A DNA stretch of 5,936 nt from UBA1181 sp963654355 (lineage in GTDB: Bacteria > Bacteroidota > Bacteroidia > Bacteroidales > Paludibacteraceae). The translations under genes were made by a program, and so were the position numbers. Where the stretch lies: positions 1 to 5,936 of the forward strand of contig CAVKBM010000099.1 in assembly GCA_963654355.1 (NCBI GenBank), written 5' to 3'. This document shows, piece after piece, positions 3,501 through 5,936 of this stretch (position 1 is its first letter; each line of letters begins with the position of its first letter). Under the pieces are notes generated by a model. It worked only from the letters and a program-made list of their open reading frames with translations, made no database searches and was not told the origin of the DNA.

Positions 3501-5936
3501 TGACGGCAGGGAGCATAAGATCACAGGCTTCTCCGCCACTTCTGACAATGAGTTGTATGACATAAACGTGGCGAACATCTACTCCTACAACGGTTCTGAA
3601 TCGGATTCGATCGCTAAGGGTACAAACGTTGGGTTTTACGATATGCAACTACGTTCTTCTGATTTCAAAAACAATGATGAAAACTTTGCAAATGTAGAGT
3701 TCGTGGTTGTTGATGGTCAGTTGAAGATTACTCCAAAAATGGATGTTGTCGTATCAATTGTTGGAAACACAGGTACGAGGGTCTATGACGGAACAACGAA
3801 GACGATTTCTGGTTATAGCTTCTCGACGAACTTTAATGGCTACGACGAGACTTGCTTCAAGTTCACTGGCGATAGTGTCGTTGACGGAGTCGATGTTAAT
3901 GTCTACAATATGAATCTTGCTGAAAAACAATTTGTTAACCTCAACAAGAACTTTGACAATGTGTCTTTTGTCGTTACCGATGGGTGGTTGGAGATTGTCC
4001 CTATTGGCACTTCTATTATCATCATTCCAAATGATTCTACGAAACGCTATGACGGGACTCCTCTCGTTCAGCCTTCGTTCACTTACACGAATGGAGTTTT
4101 AGTGGATGGCGATTCTCTCGCTGTTGAGATGGCATCTTCTATCACTGAAGTTGGTTCTATTGCCAATGTGGTGAAGAGTTACAAGGTGCTTCGTGGTACG
4201 GTAGATGTGACGAAAAACTATACATTTGCTACTCCAGAGAAGGGTACTTTGACCGTGACGAAACGTTCTATCACACTTACTTCTTTAGATGACGCTCGTA
4301 TCTACGACGGAAAACCTTTGAAGGCTGAGTCTGTTGCTGTCGGTGGCGATGGATGGGCATTGCGTGAATTGAATAATCTTGAGGCAGGTGATTTGTTCTA
4401 CAATTTCAAAAATAAATTGACGGATGTAGGCTCCGTGTTCAATGAGTTTACGGTTGATGCAAAAACTCAGGGTATGCTTGACAGCGTTTTGCACAACTAT
4501 AATATAGAATATACTTACGGAACACTTGAAATCACGAAGCGTAGCATTATCCTTGCTTCAATGGATTCTACTCGCATGTATGATGGAACTCCTCTTACAT
4601 ACGATTCCGTTCAAGTTCGCGGAAATGGGTTTGCAGAGAACGAGGGGGCGACTTACAATGTGAAGGGTACGATTACAAATGTCGGTTCTGTGGATAATAC
4701 ATTCACTTATACTCTTAATGATAATACAAAAGAGAGCAATTATGACGTAGAGGTTATCTATGGTAAACTGGTAATTGTTCCAGACTCAACGGTTGAAGTT
4801 ACAATCATTGAACGTACGGATACCTTTATCTATAATGGAACAGTTCAACAATTGGATGGTTATGACTTTACAACTAATTCGAAGACCTATACTGGCGCTG
4901 ATTTCCAATATGGTGGAGAGGCTCATTCTGAGGGTCGTGATGTTGGATCTTATCCAATGAATGTAGATCAGACTTTGTTCTCAAATGTCAATTCTAACTA
5001 TAAGAATGTTAAATTCATTGTGGTTGACCATGATTTGGTAATCAAGCCTTTGACGGGTGTCGTTGTCACAATCGAAGAGAAGGGTGCTGTCTATGAATAT
5101 GACGGAGAAGAACATAGAATGTGTGGCTACACGTTCCACTCCGATAACGAGTTGTATTCTTCTGAAGATGTTAGTTTGACGGTTGAGGGTAAGGATTGTG
5201 TCTCTGGTACGAATGTGGGTGTCTATCATCCAACTATGACGGAGGCAGACTTTATCAATATAAATCCGAACTTTGAACAGGTCGTTTTCCATTTGAAAAA
5301 GGATTCTTTGGTCATTACTCCTAAGAAAGATGTTGTTGTGACGATTTCGGAGCATAACGGAACAGCAGTCTATGATGGAATGCAACATTCGGTAACAGGT
5401 TATGATTTCGCTTCGTCAACGGATCTCTATCTTGAAGAGTTCTTCCATTTCACAGGCGATTCAACTACAATGGGTACGGATGTGGGAAGTTACGGAATGA
5501 ACTTGCAACCTGAGGATTTCGTCAACGACAATGAAAACTTCGTGAATGTTCAATTCGTCATCAAGCATGATTCTTTGAGAATAACGCCTAACGAAGATTT
5601 GATAATCTACATTACTCTTCATGGAGATACCGTTGAGTATGACGGAGAAGAACATTCGGTTACAGGTTTTGACATCACAGAGATTTCGCATTCTTCATAT
5701 AAAAAAGAGGATTTGAAATTTGTTGGAACGAAGGCAGATTCCACTGCTGTTCGTACGGATGTAGGTGTGACGACGATGAATGTAACAAGCGAAAGTTTTG
5801 AGAATCTCAACAAGAATTTCTCCAATGTGGCCTATGTGATCGACAAACATTCTATGGTTGTAACTCCTCGACTTGGCGTTGAGGTAGTGATTGTTGAACA
5901 TACCGACACCTTTACATACGACGGAGAGATACATGC
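499..5936 (+). CDS. Giant exported surface protein with a SprB-like domain and tandem Ig-like (MBG-like) repeats; 3' end beyond window
   Basis: One frame stays open to the right edge: 1812 codons plus two bases, no stop. Order of parts: signal peptide 1-29, unique beta-rich region 30-351, SprB-like domain 352-445, then fifteen full repeats and the start of a sixteenth (446-1812). Repeats carry a YDG/YNG motif, a central [DN]VG and a closing hydrophobic strand ending in I-T-P or I-x-K, a pattern resembling MBG-type Ig-like stalk modules of bacterial surface proteins. An extended stalk or adhesin role at the cell surface is inference; no enzyme motif is visible and any C-terminal sorting or anchor domain (for example for type IX secretion) is outside the window. 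ATG 499 is preferred because it gives a compact, well-formed signal peptide. ATG 469, preceded by AGGA at 461-464, and ATG 436 are in-frame alternatives adding 10 or 21 residues. Base composition shifts sharply at about 2030-3300. Confidence 0.94.
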   Translation, partial: MKHLTQTATLWRRCLALVVMSLCGVVAFADVTVTIPDDVYEAEPGDQVSFNFSGNSGDENPQKYNPNGGNYLSPTQKGWVYSDKEFTSCSLTRAMGADDFDYSRCSSSSLLFSTNSTQSNPYSFVVPQNCTSSQYTIYWGKWTYSEYYSFPWLYSDATLTPLGSKSVLVYQGNFQLSSDKTTACPGETLTLTIIDNNHKNYLTVEVIRKDGGTLTFPITKPAKGTVTYTLTLPSDLTDGVQITVKGNRHNTNMVEVNLPEMTVEDFTINGMPSASSSNPSTWCAYSIPDLTEEAKKHVSDYCGDLTITQSEEAGTLIKQGETEQTKDVTVTVKDGVGRTKTMTAMVVIPANTLKIDNVIVDEGCRDVDDATATISYSGGESPYKVTYWTYTDYQEKENISNPYTIENISNPYTIENISNGEFGFQVSDANYCFAQGTGEIIQNDKEIKISGKKLEKVYDGTPLTNTVTDYDVTGEEALQAGDVLTAEMETQSITNVGTQKVAVKSYKVMRGDEDVTCRYNITTVSGELEIKKLDVTVTITGHKSSAIYDGKEHRVSQYDFASSSELYKEEYLTFTGDSVVAKTDVGTYPMELKSGKFENENENFEVTFEVENGELKIEKAEVIVKVYGNQSLGNIYNGGAYEVEGYTYEILDEEGNPSTLITEGELSGPENTKLSKTDVGVYERELQADEFTCGNANVQVTFEIERSVELEIKKLDVTVTITGHKSSAIYDGNEHRVSQYDFASSSELYKEEYLTFTGDSVVAKTDVGTYPMELKSGKFENENENFEVTFEVENGELKIEKAEVIVKVYGNQSLGNIYNGGAYEVEGYTYEILDEEGNPSTLITEGELSGPENTKLSKTDVGVYERELKADEFTCGNANVQVTFQIERCVKLEIKKLDVTVSITGHKVSKVYNGENQAVTGYDFSSTSDLYTTLDFDYKGDSLAQGTTVGKYPMILDELDFTNKNDNFTVTFKVENGELEITPYTDKVIVTITENSGTEVFDGREHKITGFSATSDNELYDINVANIYSYNGSESDSIAKGTNVGFYDMQLRSSDFKNNDENFANVEFVVVDGQLKITPKMDVVVSIVGNTGTRVYDGTTKTISGYSFSTNFNGYDETCFKFTGDSVVDGVDVNVYNMNLAEKQFVNLNKNFDNVSFVVTDGWLEIVPIGTSIIIIPNDSTKRYDGTPLVQPSFTYTNGVLVDGDSLAVEMASSITEVGSIANVVKSYKVLRGTVDVTKNYTFATPEKGTLTVTKRSITLTSLDDARIYDGKPLKAESVAVGGDGWALRELNNLEAGDLFYNFKNKLTDVGSVFNEFTVDAKTQGMLDSVLHNYNIEYTYGTLEITKRSIILASMDSTRMYDGTPLTYDSVQVRGNGFAENEGATYNVKGTITNVGSVDNTFTYTLNDNTKESNYDVEVIYGKLVIVPDSTVEVTIIERTDTFIYNGTVQQLDGYDFTTNSKTYTGADFQYGGEAHSEGRDVGSYPMNVDQTLFSNVNSNYKNVKFIVVDHDLVIKPLTGVVVTIEEKGAVYEYDGEEHRMCGYTFHSDNELYSSEDVSLTVEGKDCVSGTNVGVYHPTMTEADFININPNFEQVVFHLKKDSLVITPKKDVVVTISEHNGTAVYDGMQHSVTGYDFASSTDLYLEEFFHFTGDSTTMGTDVGSYGMNLQPEDFVNDNENFVNVQFVIKHDSLRITPNEDLIIYITLHGDTVEYDGEEHSVTGFDITEISHSSYKKEDLKFVGTKADSTAVRTDVGVTTMNVTSESFENLNKNFSNVAYVIDKHSMVVTPRLGVEVVIVEHTDTFTYDGEIH
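586..1551 (+). other. Unique N-terminal extracellular region of the giant protein (residues 30-351)
   Basis: This part is not made of the downstream repeats. It opens with a short strand-rich segment (DVTVTIPDDVYEAEPGDQ, 30-47), then a Ser/Thr/Asn/Tyr-rich stretch with several cysteines (about 60-170). Near residue 180 comes a segment with the pattern T-x-C-P-G-E-T-L-T-L-T, typical of Ig-like or PKD-like folds in Bacteroidota surface proteins. A further beta-type segment (about 255-351) contains VTVTVKDGVGR. I cannot assign a named family; it may be a ligand-binding head or stacked Ig-like domains. High strand propensity and lack of long hydrophobic helices fit an exported protein. Confidence 0.55.
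1552..1833 (+). other. SprB-like repeat domain (residues 352-445)
   Basis: The segment follows the SprB-repeat layout: a conserved Cys after a strand (VDEGCRDVDDATATISYSGG, 361-380), then the GG-x-S/T-P-Y turn (GGESPYKVTYW), then a closing strand with DAN-x-C (GEFGFQVSDANYC). SprB is the Flavobacterium gliding adhesin, and such repeats occur widely in Bacteroidota cell-surface proteins. Only one copy is seen. The usual N-I-x-x-G-x-Y loop before the last strands is enlarged here by a 9-residue tandem repeat. Assignment is by eye, without a profile search. Confidence 0.6.
1687..1755 (+). repeat. 27-bp in-frame tandem repeat (2.6 copies)
   Basis: Two perfect copies (1687-1713 and 1714-1740) and a 15-base third copy (1741-1755) encode ENISNPYTI, ENISNPYTI, ENISN. 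The period is codon-aligned, so gain or loss of a unit keeps the frame. It occupies a predicted loop of the SprB-like domain, residues 397-419. Perfect identity suggests recent replication slippage. Confidence 0.95.
1834..2094 (+). repeat. Ig-like repeat 1, KVYDGTPL subtype (residues 446-532)
   Basis: First of the stalk repeats, 87 residues. It has the KVYDGTPL motif, an LQAGD turn, a TNVG turn, a SYKV strand and a closing YNIT..SGELEIKK. Related forms at 4003-4782 share the YDG[TK]PL opening (repeats 9-11). The DNA becomes GC-richer toward the 3' end, leading into the duplicated block. It resembles YDGTPLT-type MBG-like modules of large bacterial surface proteins; the exact profile family is not established here. 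Confidence 0.75.
2095..2640 (+). repeat. 546-bp tandem unit, copy 1 (repeats 2 and 3; residues 533-714)
   Basis: The unit encodes two Ig-like modules. The first (2095-2355, 87 residues) has AIYDGKEH, a TDVGTYPM turn and an N-rich ENENENF stretch before the closing strand. The second (2356-2640, 95 residues) is a divergent version with IYNGGAYEV, a TDVGVY turn and a lone Cys in FTCGNANV. It differs from copy 2 at ten positions by eye: 2109, 2121, 2151, 2557, 2604, 2605, 2617, 2623, 2625 and 2631. Codons are mostly GC-ending (GAG, AAG, ATC, TAC), unlike most of the other repeats. Confidence 0.95.
2641..3186 (+). repeat. 546-bp tandem unit, copy 2 (repeats 4 and 5; residues 715-896)
   Basis: Directly abuts copy 1 and is about 98% identical (536/546 by eye). 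Amino-acid differences relative to copy 1 are K to N after YDG, Q to K in the second module, and E to Q, S to C and E to K near the end. Bases 2698-3102 appear identical to 2152-2556. The first 33 bases of the next repeat (3187-3219) again match the unit start, with one mismatch to copy 2, after which similarity at the DNA level falls away. Confidence 0.95.
3187..4002 (+). repeat. Ig-like repeats 6-8 (residues 897-1168)
   Basis: Repeat 6 spans 3187-3447 (87 residues, KVYNGENQ, TTVGKYPM, closing ELEITP). Repeat 7 spans 3448-3735 (96 residues, VFDGREHK, TNVGFYDM, closing QLKITP). Repeat 8 spans 3736-4002 (89 residues, RVYDGTTK, VDVNVYNM, closing WLEIVP). All three have an F-x-N-x-[ND]-x-N-F stretch or close variant before the last strand. 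In repeat 8 the usual [DN]VG glycine is Asn. Boundaries are set just after the terminal proline. Confidence 0.82.
4003..4782 (+). repeat. Ig-like repeats 9-11, YDG[TK]PL subtype (residues 1169-1428)
   Basis: Repeat 9 is 4003-4263 (87 residues, KRYDGTPL), repeat 10 is 4264-4539 (92 residues, RIYDGKPL), repeat 11 is 4540-4782 (81 residues, RMYDGTPL). They share a T[ED]VGS or TNVGS turn, and repeats 9 and 10 both end in T-K followed by R-S-I at the next start. Repeat 9 keeps the SYKVLRG strand seen as SYKVMRG in repeat 1, so these form one subtype with repeat 1 although repeats 2-8 intervene. They lack the N-x-N-F stretch of the other subtype. Confidence 0.82.
4783..5936 (+). repeat. Ig-like repeats 12-15 and start of 16 (residues 1429-1812)
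   Basis: Repeat 12 is 4783-5049 (89 residues, FIYNGTVQ), 13 is 5050-5322 (91, YEYDGEEH), 14 is 5323-5589 (89, AVYDGMQH), 15 is 5590-5868 (93, VEYDGEEH). Repeat 16 is cut by the window edge at 5936 after TYDGEIH. Each complete one has a [TR][DN]VG turn and an N-x-[ND]-x-N-[FY] stretch before a closing I-[TK]-P or V-T-P. Repeat 14 (YDFASSTDLYLEEFFHFTGD) is the closest protein-level relative of the first module in the 546-bp unit but uses AT-richer codons. The array clearly continues to the right. Confidence 0.85.

Noticed and set aside
3274..3648. Minus-strand 124-codon open frame, with other minus frames at 4285-4494, 4981-5388 and 5461-5934
   Set aside because: All lie wholly inside the forward repeat array, lack motifs, and recur at similar positions because the forward repeats recur.

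Overview
The window looks like a Bacteroidota (probably Bacteroidales-type) chromosome. Three things point that way: a perfect TAnnTTTG promoter -7 element (the Bacteroidota primary-sigma consensus) upstream of the main gene, a SprB-like repeat domain of the kind found in Bacteroidota surface proteins, and generally AT-leaning coding sequence. The assignment is inferred from these features, not from a marker gene.

Layout: (1) bases 3-257 are the 3' end of a HepT-family (DUF86) gene whose start lies left of the window. (2) Bases 258-498 are non-coding apart from possible longer N-termini of the next gene. They hold a pyrimidine-rich tract, a candidate promoter and a small inverted repeat. (3) From about 499 to the right edge there is one uninterrupted forward reading frame of at least 1812 codons with no stop. 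It encodes a very large, exported, repeat-built surface protein whose C-terminus is outside the window.

The large protein reads as signal peptide (residues 1-29), a unique beta-rich N-terminal region (30-351), one SprB-like domain (352-445) carrying an internal 27-bp tandem repeat, and then fifteen complete plus one partial Ig-like/MBG-like repeats of 81-96 residues (446-1812). The repeats share a [VIFY]Y[DN]G-type motif near the start, a [DN]VG motif in the middle and a terminal I-T-P or I-x-K strand.

The most striking feature is a tandem pair of 546-bp (182-codon) units at 2095-3186. They are 98% identical, and the central 405 bp are identical by eye. They sit in a GC-rich block (about 55-57% in sampled stretches against about 32-42% downstream) with a GAG/AAG-heavy codon style unlike the other repeats. 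This suggests recent internal duplication, and perhaps recombination with a compositionally different donor.

No rRNA, tRNA, CRISPR array, transposase or integrase was seen. The HepT fragment and the surface protein have no evident functional link beyond adjacency.
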